The notes: generated from the sequence alone by a model not told the origin. A stretch of DNA of 29,987 nucleotides from Patescibacteria group bacterium (GCA_030916545.1 JAUPWI010000024.1:1-29987); one strand, 5' to 3'. Positions 1 to 8,400 are shown, numbered from the stretch's first letter. Translations and numbers: made by a program.

Positions 1-1
1 C

Positions 2-952
2 ACACGCGTTCTCTCTGTTGCTTTTATCATCATTCTTTTGCAGACACCAAGCATCCTCTTTGATACTCAAAACGAATGGGGCAATACCCGTGCCTTCATC
101 ACTGGCATCACGACAAAAACCGAAAAAAATACCACTCTCGCACGAAACCTCATCCTCGACATTCAGCTTTTCGCCCAAGGAAGCACCTACGTTCTCTCTG
201 GCAAAGAACCGGATGAAAAATGGATACACCCCATCAAACTCCTTCAATCTCGACAGATACCAGAAATCGCTCTCTTCACCTTTGGAAGCCTCCTCTTGAT
301 TATCGGGACCATCTTGACTGTTTCACGCGTCAAGAAATCCGCACCTGAAACAGGAAAACGATTCCTGATGCTCTTCTTCGGATTTTCCCTTCTCTCATTT
401 TTTCTCTTTTTGCCAATTGGAAACGAACTCAACCTCCGGTTTTTCATTCTCCTTCTCCCGCTTCCATTTGTCTTCCTCGGCCTCATCATCGAACGACTCC
501 TTGCGACAAACATCCATCCAACTCTTCAAAAAATAGCTCTTCTGATTGGCTTTCTCGTGCTCATCGCCTCTAATCTGCATTCATACCTCGTGACGTATGA
601 TCTTCAGTCATACCAAGCGAAAGACAGTGCCTACGGTGGCATCAGTCTCGGTGAAGCAGAAGATATTGTCTCGTTCATCGAAACCACAGCAAAAGTAGCC
701 CCTCATGAAACAGTTCAACTCTTACCGTTTGAATTTGAGCGAAGCATCAAATACCTCGCTGAACAGAACAACATGTCTCTCAAAACTATCGACGCTGACG
801 CAATCCCCATCGGTACCACCGTTTTTGTGATTCTCTCAAATTTAAACCCAGATACCCACCTTCCTTATTCGACATCCCGCTTCGAAACGATGAAGCAAAG
901 CATTATCGGACGATTCTCCGTCCTCGCTGTTCGCGTGAAATCAGAGAACTAA
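2..952 (+). CDS. Polytopic membrane protein, C-terminal part (GT-C/PMT-like), 5' truncated by window edge
   Basis: The reading frame is open from the first bases of the window, so the N-terminus is missing. What remains (about 316 residues) has around five hydrophobic segments: one at the very start, then IALFTFGSLLLIIGTIL, a Leu/Phe-rich pair in the middle, and one near the centre ending in SNLHSYL. A soluble tail of about 110 residues with no recognisable motif follows. A run of C-terminal helices with RFFILLLPLPFVFL and then an extracytoplasmic tail is typical of GT-C/PMT (GT39) enzymes, which transfer sugars from lipid carriers on the outer face of the membrane. The catalytic N-terminal loop is outside the window, so the assignment is only a family-level guess. 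A TTG at 38 could be read as a start, but it lies inside a membrane helix. The gene converges on the next one, 57 bases away. Confidence 0.55.
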   Translation, partial: TRVLSVAFIIILLQTPSILFDTQNEWGNTRAFITGITTKTEKNTTLARNLILDIQLFAQGSTYVLSGKEPDEKWIHPIKLLQSRQIPEIALFTFGSLLLIIGTILTVSRVKKSAPETGKRFLMLFFGFSLLSFFLFLPIGNELNLRFFILLLPLPFVFLGLIIERLLATNIHPTLQKIALLIGFLVLIASNLHSYLVTYDLQSYQAKDSAYGGISLGEAEDIVSFIETTAKVAPHETVQLLPFEFERSIKYLAEQNNMSLKTIDADAIPIGTTVFVILSNLNPDTHLPYSTSRFETMKQSIIGRFSVLAVRVKSEN

Positions 953-1009
953 AGCAGACAAAACTCCTGTGGGGAGAGAGTATTTTTCTGTAACTACGAC
1001 ACCTCGGAA

Positions 1010-1966
1010 TCATTCTCCTTTGGATGTATTGGTAGTCCGAAAACGCAGATATTGCGGTACAGCGATAAAAGAAATGAGCATTTGCAGAAATCGAGAGAGG
1101 AGCGCGGCCGTAACGGCCACCTCAGGACTTACCCCAACAAGAGAGAAGAAAGTAATGTAGGCCCATTCTTTGATACCAATATTATTGATAGAAAGTGGTA
1201 CCGAGGATATAATCGTTACCAAAAAAATCACACTCAAAAATATAGGGAAACTGATTGGGCTTCCGAGAGCATGGAACAGTGTCCAGTTTGAAAGAGCGAT
1301 ACCAACAAAAGCAAAGAGGAGCGCATACAAACTCCCGACTGTCCAGATACCTTTCTTGGTAAATCCGATAACTTCCTGAATAAGACGTCGAATCCGAAAG
1401 GGAAGCCATTCTAATAAGCGATGAAACCAGGGTTGGAAATACGCATAAGTAATAAACAAATCCCCAAGTAAAAAAACTATCAGAAGGAAAAGTGTGATCC
1501 GAAAAGCAGTGTCAACAAAAAAATACTGCCACAACGGGAAAGAACAAAATACAGCAAGAAGAGCATTTGTCAATAACCCAATAAATCGATCAAAACCGAC
1601 CGTCGAGAGAGAAGCCGCCTTGGCACCCGTTTTCTGTGCGAGCCAAAGTCCCCGATATGCGTCTCCTCCTAGTGTCGATGGGAGAAAATTATTGATAAAC
1701 GCTCCAGTGAGATAAGCAAAAAAACCTTCCTGAAGAGTAAATGTCAGCTTCTGATGCTTATGTGCGGCAATAGTCTGCCATTTTTTCGCTGAGATAAGAT
1801 TCCCAGCGAGCTGAAACACTACATATAAAACGACGAAAATTGGTGAAATATTCACCATCTTTTCAAGAACAAGGAGCCAATCTACTTTTTCAACCAACCA
1901 AAGAAGGAGCCCGGCACCGATGCCGAGCTTCACGAGCCATATCCAGGACTTTCTCACTTTTTTCAT
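1010..1966 (-). CDS. UPF0104 / lysylphosphatidylglycerol-synthase-TM flippase-like protein
   Basis: This is a 318-residue integral membrane protein with about eight hydrophobic segments. It matches the flippase-like family TIGR00374/UPF0104 by eye: an N-terminal KLGIGAGLLLWLVEKVDW helix, the hallmark GAFINNFLPSTLGGDAYRG (N-x-x-L-P-x-x-x-G-G-D-x-x-R), a GFDRFIGLL helix, and a late SINNIGIKEWAY segment. Family members lie in envelope and glycolipid loci. They are proposed to flip lipid-linked intermediates, and in MprF the same domain flips lysyl-phosphatidylglycerol. The frame is open upstream to 2050, but I place the start at 1966 (MKKVRKSW). A good promoter (TTGCGG, 17 bases, TATACT) lies at 1977-2005, inside the longer version, and the extra N-terminus is not family-like. 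That gives a nearly leaderless mRNA. The gene stands alone on the minus strand among plus-strand glycosyltransferase genes. Confidence 0.85.
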   Translation of the reverse strand: MKKVRKSWIWLVKLGIGAGLLLWLVEKVDWLLVLEKMVNISPIFVVLYVVFQLAGNLISAKKWQTIAAHKHQKLTFTLQEGFFAYLTGAFINNFLPSTLGGDAYRGLWLAQKTGAKAASLSTVGFDRFIGLLTNALLAVFCSFPLWQYFFVDTAFRITLFLLIVFLLGDLFITYAYFQPWFHRLLEWLPFRIRRLIQEVIGFTKKGIWTVGSLYALLFAFVGIALSNWTLFHALGSPISFPIFLSVIFLVTIISSVPLSINNIGIKEWAYITFFSLVGVSPEVAVTAALLSRFLQMLISFIAVPQYLRFRTTNTSKGE

Positions 1967-1976
1967 ACTTTTTTTC

Positions 1977-2005
1977 AGTATACCTCGCCTCAAAATCCCC
2001 CGCAA
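1977..2005 (-). promoter_or_regulatory. Promoter of the UPF0104-type gene, near-leaderless
   Basis: Read on the minus strand, a -35 TTGCGG (2000-2005) is followed after exactly 17 bases by a -10 TATACT (1977-1982). The ATG at 1966 begins only 10 bases beyond the -10 box, so transcription would start within a few bases of the start codon. This decides the start of the gene. Confidence 0.55.
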
Positions 2006-2012
2006 TAAGCCC

Positions 2013-2041
2013 TTTTCCAAAAGAACAAAAGTCGGTATACT
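2013..2041 (+). promoter_or_regulatory. Possible promoter for the GT2-galE operon
   Basis: On the plus strand TTTTCC (2013-2018) precedes TATACT (2036-2041) by 17 bases. The -10 box is good and the -35 is poor. It would give a leader of about 50 bases before the ATG at 2096. A second AT-rich TATATA (2080-2085) lies 10 bases before that ATG and is an alternative without a visible -35. The 130-base divergent gap must serve both flanking genes. Confidence 0.3.
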
Positions 2042-2095
2042 AGAAACCAAGGAATGTCCTGATTCATTCTGTTTTGTTTTATATACGCATCTGAC

Positions 2096-2836
2096 ATGTA
2101 TTCAAAAATTTCTGTTGTCATTCCTTGCTACAAAGAAGCAGCCGTTATTCGGGACACGCTTCTCACTGTTCATGCTTTTTTAAAGTCTCGTTTTGAACGG
2201 TTCGAAATTTTGGTAGTCACAGATGGGAGTCCCGACGAAACGGTGAGCGTCGTCAAAGACGTACAGACGAATCACCCCGATATCCCTATCATCCTCTTCT
2301 CATTCAAAAAAAATCATGGCAAGGGAGCAGCAGTTCGAAAGGGTATCCTGAAAAGCACCTACGATCCCATCCTTTTCCTTGATGCGGATTTGACCATCTC
2401 AATCGAAGAGCTCGAGTCTTTTCTGTCTGCTCTGAAAAATAATGTCGACATTGTCATCGCCTCGCGACTGCTCTCCGGATCGCATTTCGAAGAACCCTCA
2501 CCTTGGCACCGCATCCTGATGGCCCGCATCTTCCATCTGCTCCAAATCTTCATACTCGGGAACTTCGAATTCCCCGACACTCAATGCGGATTCAAACTGT
2601 TCCGACGTTCCGCGGCTCTCAACCTGTTCCGGAAGGCCACCATACATCGCTTCGCCTTCGATGCGGAGATTCTGTTTCTTGCGCGAAAAAACAATTACAA
2701 GATCACCACGCTCCCTGTCGTCATCAAGCGCGATCCGCGCAATACCAATGTCCGAATCATTCATGATTCACTGAATATGATTTTTGCGCTCTTCAAGATT
2801 CGACTCAACCAACTCCTCGGACGCTACCGTGCATGA
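2096..2836 (+). CDS. GT2 glycosyltransferase, dolichyl-phosphate glucosyltransferase (DPG synthase) type
   Basis: This 246-residue protein has a GT-A fold of family GT2. It shows the N-terminal SVVIPCYKEAAVI strand-loop, a VVTDGSPDET motif, NHGKGAAVRKG near residues 73-83 and a metal-binding DAD (D96, D98). The NHGKGAA and DTQCGFKLFRR motifs are characteristic of the DPM/DPG-synthase subgroup, which transfers a hexose from a nucleotide sugar to a polyprenyl phosphate on the cytoplasmic face. There are no obvious transmembrane helices beyond a short hydrophobic patch near residue 155, so it is probably peripheral. It is the first gene of a plus-strand run and is followed 73 bases later by galE, which fits a need for UDP-Glc/UDP-Gal. 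The exact sugar cannot be told from sequence. Confidence 0.88.
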   Translation: MYSKISVVIPCYKEAAVIRDTLLTVHAFLKSRFERFEILVVTDGSPDETVSVVKDVQTNHPDIPIILFSFKKNHGKGAAVRKGILKSTYDPILFLDADLTISIEELESFLSALKNNVDIVIASRLLSGSHFEEPSPWHRILMARIFHLLQIFILGNFEFPDTQCGFKLFRRSAALNLFRKATIHRFAFDAEILFLARKNNYKITTLPVVIKRDPRNTNVRIIHDSLNMIFALFKIRLNQLLGRYRA

Positions 2837-2909
2837 TCATGCGTCACCGACATCGGAAACATTTCTCCCGAATACTCTCTCAAAATATCCCCATCATAAT
2901 CCATACCCT

Positions 2910-3932
2910 ATGAAAATACTCGTCACCGGTGGCGCCGGATTCATCGGTTCACACACGGTCATCGAACTGGCTCTGGCCGGGCATACCCCGATTATCATCG
3001 ATAACTTTTCCAATTCGCGACCCTCGGTACTCGACGGCATCGAAAGCGTGCTCGGATATCGTCCGACACTCCATACCGGGGACTGCACGAATCCGGTGTT
3101 CCTCACCTCGGTCTTCGAACGGGAACACATCGATGGAATCATCCATTTCGCCGCGCTCAAAGCTGTCGGAGAATCCCTCGAACAACCGCTCCGCTACTAT
3201 CGGAACAATATCGGATCTTTGATCGACATCCTCGACATGGCGCTCCATCATGGCGTCCGAGCCTTTGTTTTTTCTTCTTCTGCGACTGTATATGGCGACC
3301 CAGAGACTCTTCCCATTCCAGAAACTGCCCCTCGCAAACCCGCGACATCGCCCTACGGAAATACCAAACAAATCGGCGAAGATATCCTCCGCGATACGAC
3401 GATCATGGCCAATGGAACCCTGCGCTCAGCCGCTCTCCGCTATTTCAACCCGATCGGCGCACATCCCTCCGGACTCATCGGGGAACTCCCCCTCGGAACC
3501 CCCAACAATCTCGTCCCCTATCTCACCCAGGTTGCAGCCGGGAACAGATCTACTCTGACCGTCTTCGGGAACGATTACCCGACTCCGGACGGCACGGGCA
3601 TTCGTGACTTCATTCATGTAGTTGATCTCGCCCAAGCACATATCGCGACCCTCGAAGTACTCTTTTCCGAAAAAAGACTCTTGGAAACATCTCCGGTCTA
3701 CAATGTCGGAACGGGTACCGGAACGAGCGTCAAAGAACTCATCGAAACCTTCGAGCGCGTCACCGGCATCACAGTTCCGTATACCGTCGGCCCGCGCCGG
3801 TCGGGAGATATCACGTCCTGCTATGCCGATCCGCAGAAAATCAACAAAGAACTCGGATGGAAAGCTAAGCTCTCCGTCGCCCAAGCCCTCGAAGATGCCT
3901 GGCGCTGGCAACAAAATTCCCCGAAACAGTAA
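2910..3932 (+). CDS. galE: UDP-glucose 4-epimerase
   Basis: This 340-residue extended short-chain dehydrogenase/reductase interconverts UDP-glucose and UDP-galactose using tightly bound NAD. The Rossmann motif GGAGFIGSH is at residues 7-15. The catalytic residues Ser124, Tyr149 and Lys153 (SSSATVYG and SPYGNTK) fall at exactly the numbers used in E. coli GalE. The substrate-side motifs RYFNPIGAHPSG and GTGIRDFIHVVDLA are also present, and the length is standard. The frame is open 42 codons further upstream, but the ATG at 2910 places MKILVTGGAG at the N-terminus as in the family, so I use it. It supplies galactose donors for the surrounding transferases. The flanking GT2 genes are close and on the same strand, suggesting one operon. 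The function is secure; specificity for N-acetylated sugars cannot be excluded. Confidence 0.95.
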   Translation: MKILVTGGAGFIGSHTVIELALAGHTPIIIDNFSNSRPSVLDGIESVLGYRPTLHTGDCTNPVFLTSVFEREHIDGIIHFAALKAVGESLEQPLRYYRNNIGSLIDILDMALHHGVRAFVFSSSATVYGDPETLPIPETAPRKPATSPYGNTKQIGEDILRDTTIMANGTLRSAALRYFNPIGAHPSGLIGELPLGTPNNLVPYLTQVAAGNRSTLTVFGNDYPTPDGTGIRDFIHVVDLAQAHIATLEVLFSEKRLLETSPVYNVGTGTGTSVKELIETFERVTGITVPYTVGPRRSGDITSCYADPQKINKELGWKAKLSVAQALEDAWRWQQNSPKQ

Positions 3933-3959
3933 AAATACCGAAATTTCCTCTCCGAACCT

Positions 3960-4655
3960 ATGCATACCTCCGCTCCCGAAAAGAACATCTGGATAGTCAT
4001 CCCCGCCTACAATGAAAGCGCCATCATCGGCGACGTCATCCATGAGATCCGTCATGCCGGATACTCCAACATCATCGTCGTCGATGATGGTTCGAAAGAC
4101 GATACACAGAAACAGGCCCAACAGGCCGGAGCCAGAGCTCTAAGACAGCGACTCAACCGCGGCAAAGGCGCAGCGACCAAGACCGGTATCGAGGCCGCCA
4201 AACTTCTCGGAGCGGACATCATCATCACACTCGACGGCGACGGACAACATGATCCGCACGACATACCCGCTCTCATCCGCCCGATTCTTCGGAACCGCTC
4301 CGACGTCGTTCTCGGTTCACGGCTGATCGATCCGAAAGGCATGCCCACATACAAGATCCTGCACAATCGAATCAGCAATCTGCTCGTCTGGTACTTCTAC
4401 GGACTCTATGTGACCGACAGCCAATCGGGATTCCGGGCCTATTCGCGCCATGCCTCCGAGGTTATCAACACGAGCACAGACCGATACGAATACGACAGCG
4501 AGGTCATTCGCGAGATTTATCACTATAAGCTACGATATACGGAGGTTCCCATCGCCGTCAGATACACCGACTATTCCATGGGAAAACTCCACAAACAGAA
4601 TCTCTGGAACGGTATCAAAACCCTCTACCGAATGATCTGGCGCCTCATCCACTAA
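3960..4655 (+). CDS. GT2 glycosyltransferase, DPM1/DPG-synthase-like
   Basis: This 231-residue GT-A protein has WIVIPAYNESAIIGDV near its start, VVDDGSKDDT at residues 40-49, NRGKGAATKTGIEAA, and LDGDGQHDP at residues 91-99 (metal-binding D92/D94, and QHDP typical of the DPM subgroup). SQSGFRAYSR further on is the usual acceptor-side motif. It probably makes a polyprenyl-phosphate-linked sugar in the cytoplasm. It ends without the C-terminal membrane helices of the GtrB/ArnC type. Immediately downstream is a DUF2304 membrane protein, a common partner of such soluble DPM-like enzymes, which may anchor or assist it. The spacing to galE is 27 bases with no ribosome binding site visible. Confidence 0.87.
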   Translation: MHTSAPEKNIWIVIPAYNESAIIGDVIHEIRHAGYSNIIVVDDGSKDDTQKQAQQAGARALRQRLNRGKGAATKTGIEAAKLLGADIIITLDGDGQHDPHDIPALIRPILRNRSDVVLGSRLIDPKGMPTYKILHNRISNLLVWYFYGLYVTDSQSGFRAYSRHASEVINTSTDRYEYDSEVIREIYHYKLRYTEVPIAVRYTDYSMGKLHKQNLWNGIKTLYRMIWRLIH

Positions 4656-4669
4656 ACAACCCACGCACT

Positions 4670-5032
4670 ATGGAACTCAAACTCTATCAGATCGTCATCG
4701 GAATCATCGCCATCTTCATGATTCATCAGGGAGGGAAAGACTATTTCCGAGGAGGGAACAACCAGACCTTCCTCAAGTTCTTTGTCCGAGTCATCGTCTG
4801 GGGCGGAATGACTGCAATCGTCATCCTTCCGAGCCTCACGAATCTCGCCGCCAGCATCATCGGTATCCAGGACAATGTCAACGCTGCGATTCTGGCTGGA
4901 TTCATCCTCGTCTTCCTGATGATTTTCAAGCTCCTCTCCGCCATCGAACGCCTCGAACAACAGATTTCTCTCTTGACCAGAAAAGACGCCCTGAGAGAGA
5001 TCGAACAACCGGATAGAAACGATACCGAATGA
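4670..5032 (+). CDS. DUF2304 small membrane protein
   Basis: This 120-residue protein has three hydrophobic helices: residues about 6-20, 36-56 and 68-88. A charged C-terminal tail follows that begins LLSAIERLEQQISLLTRKD, probably a short coiled coil. This layout (about 110-125 residues, three helices, coiled-coil tail) is that of DUF2304 proteins, which are regularly encoded next to GT2 enzymes of the DPM type. No biochemical function is established. A role in membrane recruitment of the GT2 encoded 14 bases upstream is the natural guess. The stop overlaps the next start in an ATGA, implying translational coupling to the large membrane protein that follows. Confidence 0.8.
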   Translation: MELKLYQIVIGIIAIFMIHQGGKDYFRGGNNQTFLKFFVRVIVWGGMTAIVILPSLTNLAASIIGIQDNVNAAILAGFILVFLMIFKLLSAIERLEQQISLLTRKDALREIEQPDRNDTE

Positions 5033-7164
5033 ACCACCGTCTCACCGAATGGATTTTCCGAGCGAACATACTCTGTTTCACTCTTCTTCTGCCGATTCTC
5101 TTCGAACTCGCACCGTTCGATGAATCGCGCCTTTTCCGAATCGGCACCTCGGTAATCCTCCTCATCGTCATCTTCGTCCTTCCGGCTCTCAACGCCACAG
5201 CGCTCCTTTCCCGGGTCTTCAAATGCGCTTTCGATGCAATAGAATTCCTCTCCGTAAGCGTCGCCTTCGCGCTTCTTTTCGTCCCGCTCATGCTATGCGC
5301 GGAAGCCGATGTTCTCAACATCCTCTCCCCCGAACTCCCGCTCGTGAACGCCCTCATTTCCTTCGCCGCATTCGCGTTCCTCTACCGGAAGCACGACCTG
5401 TCGTATCCATACTCACCTCCGCCGACCATCACCAGGGCCATCTTCCCTTTCCAAAACGCTCTGCTCGCATCGCTCATCATCATGGTCGGAGCGATCATCG
5501 GTATCATCACGGCCTATTATCCACTCCCCGATCTCGATCCCTACTACTGGGTGACCGTCTTCCAGGACCAATTCACCAAAGGCATCATTTCCTCGCTCAC
5601 CTCATACCGACCGCTTTTCTCATCCCTCACCTACCTCTTCAACCAGGCGGCCAGGGTCGATCTCTATGCCTTTTTCAAGTACATCATCCCCTTCTTCGCG
5701 CTCACCCCACTCATCCCGGCCGTCCTCATCGCCCGCCGATTTGCCAGATTCATTCCTCAACTCATCATTTTCCTGATTCCGCTCGTCAACGCCTCCTTTT
5801 TCCTCTACACCACGCTCCCCATCCCGCAATCGATCTTCAACTCGCTGCTCATCATCGCGATATTCTTCGCCCTTCATGCGCTCCTTTCCGGAAAAAAATT
5901 CTACTTCCACCTCGCCGGCATCGTCCTCCTCTTCGGATTTTTCTTCCATGAAATGGCGGCCATCCCCTTCATCGCCTGGCTCACAGCGCTCCTGGTCACC
6001 GAGAGAAACACCCTGCTTCGATTCGCGCAACGCAACAGGCTCACGACGGGACTGATCCTGGCGCTCATTTGTTCCAATTTTTCACTCCTTTCCCCTCTCC
6101 TCGCCTTCACGACCGACTGGACCATCAAAGTCATCGCGCTTATCGCGCAGTCGCACACGAATTTTCTCTTCCCCGCCCAATACATCAATATCGATGGCAA
6201 CAACGTCGGTTGGCAGGGATTCTTCGGTGTCATGCAATACTATACCTATTACTTCGGACCAGCTTCCGCGCTCATCTTCCTCTCCCTCCCTTTCATATTC
6301 CGCCGCACCACCATCCGTTCCTGGCTCAAAAAACAGGAGGTTATCTTTCTCCTGCTCTCCCTCCTGATTTTTCTACTCATAAGTGATATCCTCCCACGAT
6401 TTTTCAGTATCGCGCTGCTCCCTGAGCGCGCACTCGGATTCGTCAGCCTATTTCTTCTCGCCTTCACCCCATTCCTCCTTATCGAGCTCCGCGACCAAGC
6501 GACGACATCCCGGTACCGTTTCATTCCGCATATTCTCCTCATCGCCCTCTTCATCAATCTCGGCGGCGCGCTCTATATCAACAGCCTCAAAACATATCTC
6601 ATCACACCGGCCCAGCTCAGATCCGCACAGTGGATTCGAGCGAATCTGCCCCAGCAACACATCATCTTTTCAAACGACCACCACCGTCTCCTGACATTCT
6701 ATGCCGGCGCGAACGTGGACGAAATCGGGGACCCGGAACTCTACTTCGACACACATGTCCTCGACGAGTACCTCGCCGACTACACCCCGAAACAGGTTTC
6801 CCGCCCGAACACCATCCGAACGCAACTGAACGACGTTTCGAATTCCCTCGCAGACCTTGCCAACAAGCAAAATCCTTTCCAGACACATTTTCTCCTTTCC
6901 ATCCGGAACGAATCAGCCAGACTCGAGAACATACTCGCTTCCATCGAGGCGGAAATCATCCTCATGGACACGAGTGACACGACTCCGGCAAAACGGTATA
7001 TTTATTTTGCTGCTCCGAGTGACAAAAATCCCTACGCGAATCGCCCCTACATGATGAGAACGACACGGCAGGTCGAACCATTCATCTTCGACCAGCTCCC
7101 AGAACGGTTCCGCCGCATCTATTCGGACCAAGAAAACGCTATCTACCTATGGGAAATACTCTAA
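5029..7164 (+). CDS. Large polytopic membrane protein, GT-C glycosyltransferase-like
   Basis: The protein has 711 residues. I count roughly 14-15 hydrophobic segments over the first 530 residues, then a soluble domain of about 180 residues. After the fifth helix comes a loop with YYPLPDLDPYYWV. An acidic pair followed by aromatic residues in an early extracytoplasmic loop resembles the D-P-x-Y/F motif of GT-C enzymes such as STT3/AglB. The long C-terminal extracytoplasmic domain also fits that architecture. It would use lipid-linked sugars made by the preceding GT2 enzymes. I do not recognise a named family, so a Wzy-like polymerase remains possible. Start and stop overlap the neighbours (ATGA with DUF2304, 16 bases with the GT4), indicating an operon. 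Long open frames on the opposite strand here are by-products of its C-rich third codon positions. Confidence 0.75.
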   Translation: MNHRLTEWIFRANILCFTLLLPILFELAPFDESRLFRIGTSVILLIVIFVLPALNATALLSRVFKCAFDAIEFLSVSVAFALLFVPLMLCAEADVLNILSPELPLVNALISFAAFAFLYRKHDLSYPYSPPPTITRAIFPFQNALLASLIIMVGAIIGIITAYYPLPDLDPYYWVTVFQDQFTKGIISSLTSYRPLFSSLTYLFNQAARVDLYAFFKYIIPFFALTPLIPAVLIARRFARFIPQLIIFLIPLVNASFFLYTTLPIPQSIFNSLLIIAIFFALHALLSGKKFYFHLAGIVLLFGFFFHEMAAIPFIAWLTALLVTERNTLLRFAQRNRLTTGLILALICSNFSLLSPLLAFTTDWTIKVIALIAQSHTNFLFPAQYINIDGNNVGWQGFFGVMQYYTYYFGPASALIFLSLPFIFRRTTIRSWLKKQEVIFLLLSLLIFLLISDILPRFFSIALLPERALGFVSLFLLAFTPFLLIELRDQATTSRYRFIPHILLIALFINLGGALYINSLKTYLITPAQLRSAQWIRANLPQQHIIFSNDHHRLLTFYAGANVDEIGDPELYFDTHVLDEYLADYTPKQVSRPNTIRTQLNDVSNSLADLANKQNPFQTHFLLSIRNESARLENILASIEAEIILMDTSDTTPAKRYIYFAAPSDKNPYANRPYMMRTTRQVEPFIFDQLPERFRRIYSDQENAIYLWEIL

Positions 7165-8333
7165 AAATTCTCGTCTTCTCCCCCTTCTACCCGCCGCACA
7201 TCGGCGGACTCGAGTCCCATGCCGATGAATTCAACCGGCACATCGCACGACCCGGAGTCGATATCACCGTCTTCACCCCGCATCTTCCCGCCGATGCACC
7301 GGAAACGGAAATCATCCAAGGAAATATCCGCATCATCCGCTTCCCCGCTTGGGAACCGATACACAACTATCCGCTCCCGAAGTACGTCCCGTTCTTCCTC
7401 ACCCCGAAGTTCTTCCGGATTCTCCTGTCACTCCGCAAAGAAAGACCGGATATCATCATCTCTCGGACGCGGTTCTTTGCCACCTCGCTCCTCGCACTCG
7501 CATACGCGAAAATACGAGGCATTCCTCTGGTCCATATCGAGCACGGATCGGACTATGCGAGCTTCAATGGAAGTATCAAAACATTCCTCGGGAAATGCTA
7601 CGATCACGTGTTCGGACGAATAGTCCTCCGCTTCGCGGACCGGGTCATCGCCAATTCGCAGGCATCCGCTTCGTTCGTGAAAAAACTTTCCGGACGGGAT
7701 GCCACGGTCATCTACCGAGGTACCAGAATCCAGGCCATTGAGCAATGCGCTCCTGATCAAAAAACAGCTAAGCTCTACCCAGAGAAAACCATCATCGCTT
7801 TTATTGGAAGACTCATTGATGGTAAGGGAACACATGATCTCATCACTGCCATCGCACAACTCAAGAGAACGGACATCGTCACCTTCATCATCGGCGGCGG
7901 TCCGGAAGAGATGCATCTCAAGAAAATGACTACGAAACACTGCCTCGAAAACCAGGTGATTTTCTTCGGAAACCTCCCCTTCGAAAAAGCCCTCGGTGTC
8001 CTGAAAACCGCGGATATCGTCGTGAACCCGAGCTATACCGAAGGACTGCCGACTTCCGTCACCGAAGCCGCCCTCTGCCGCAAGGCGATCATCGCTACCG
8101 ATGTCGGAGGTACCCGGGAAGTAATTTCCGGTTCCAGCGACGGATTCCTGATACCGCCCAGACGGCCGGAGCTCATCGCGGAAAAAATCGGGTATCTCCT
8201 CGACCATCCTGACGAACGCGAACAACTCGGACGGAATGCATACGCCAGAGTATCCGAAAAATTCTCCTGGGATGAATCCGCCAAACAATACCTTGTCGTT
8301 TTTCAAGAACTCAGAGAAAATAAGAAAGGATGA
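7149..8333 (+). CDS. GT4 family glycosyltransferase
   Basis: This 394-residue GT-B enzyme has the N-terminal glycine-rich acceptor loop FYPPHIGGLESHADEF. The C-terminal half carries GRLIDGKGTHDLI, IGGGPEEMHLKK and the retaining-enzyme signature E-x7-E within YTEGLPTSVTEAAL, followed by ATDVGGTREVI. These are standard for family GT4 (Glycos_transf_1), which adds hexoses to a growing lipid-linked glycan in the cytoplasm. The ATG at 7149 lies inside the end of the previous gene (16-base overlap), so translation is probably coupled. It is the last gene before a strong inverted repeat and asnB. Donor and acceptor cannot be inferred. Confidence 0.9.
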   Translation: MGNTLKILVFSPFYPPHIGGLESHADEFNRHIARPGVDITVFTPHLPADAPETEIIQGNIRIIRFPAWEPIHNYPLPKYVPFFLTPKFFRILLSLRKERPDIIISRTRFFATSLLALAYAKIRGIPLVHIEHGSDYASFNGSIKTFLGKCYDHVFGRIVLRFADRVIANSQASASFVKKLSGRDATVIYRGTRIQAIEQCAPDQKTAKLYPEKTIIAFIGRLIDGKGTHDLITAIAQLKRTDIVTFIIGGGPEEMHLKKMTTKHCLENQVIFFGNLPFEKALGVLKTADIVVNPSYTEGLPTSVTEAALCRKAIIATDVGGTREVISGSSDGFLIPPRRPELIAEKIGYLLDHPDEREQLGRNAYARVSEKFSWDESAKQYLVVFQELRENKKG

Positions 8334-8342
8334 AAAAGTCTT

Positions 8343-8380
8343 GAGCGGTCGAACCGCTCAATATAGCGGTTCGACCGCTC
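8343..8380. repeat. Perfect 16-bp inverted repeat with nested palindromes
   Basis: GAGCGGTCGAACCGCT (8343-8358) is followed by a 6-base loop CAATAT and its exact reverse complement (8365-8380). Each arm is itself a near-palindrome (GAGCGGT-CGA-ACCGCTC on the left, AGCGGT-TCG-ACCGCT on the right), so either one long hairpin or two short ones could form. It starts 10 bases after the GT4 stop and ends 20 bases before asnB. There is no T-run after it, so it is not a standard intrinsic terminator. An operator, an attenuator or a REP-like element are possible. No second copy was seen in the window. Confidence 0.75.
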
Positions 8381-8400
8381 TAACTATTCGCTGATTGTGT

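Noticed and set aside
964..987. CTCC/GGAG hairpin followed by TATTTTT as a terminator between convergent genes
   Set aside because: The stem is only four base pairs and the T-run is six bases away, so it is too weak to list.
1967..2050. Upstream extension of the UPF0104-type gene to 2050
   Set aside because: The extra 28 residues are not family-like, and the best promoter lies inside the extension, so the start at 1966 is preferred.
7428..8306. Long open frame of 292 codons on the minus strand
   Set aside because: It lies wholly antisense to a clear GT4 gene, shows low-complexity charged and Gly/Phe-rich sequence with no motif, and is explained by the C-rich third positions of the real gene. 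The same applies to 3426-4121 antisense to galE and 11912-12514 antisense to the methyltransferase.
8395..8400. TTG start giving asnB two extra residues
   Set aside because: Class II glutamine amidotransferases need Cys directly after the initiator Met; only the ATG at 8401 provides this.
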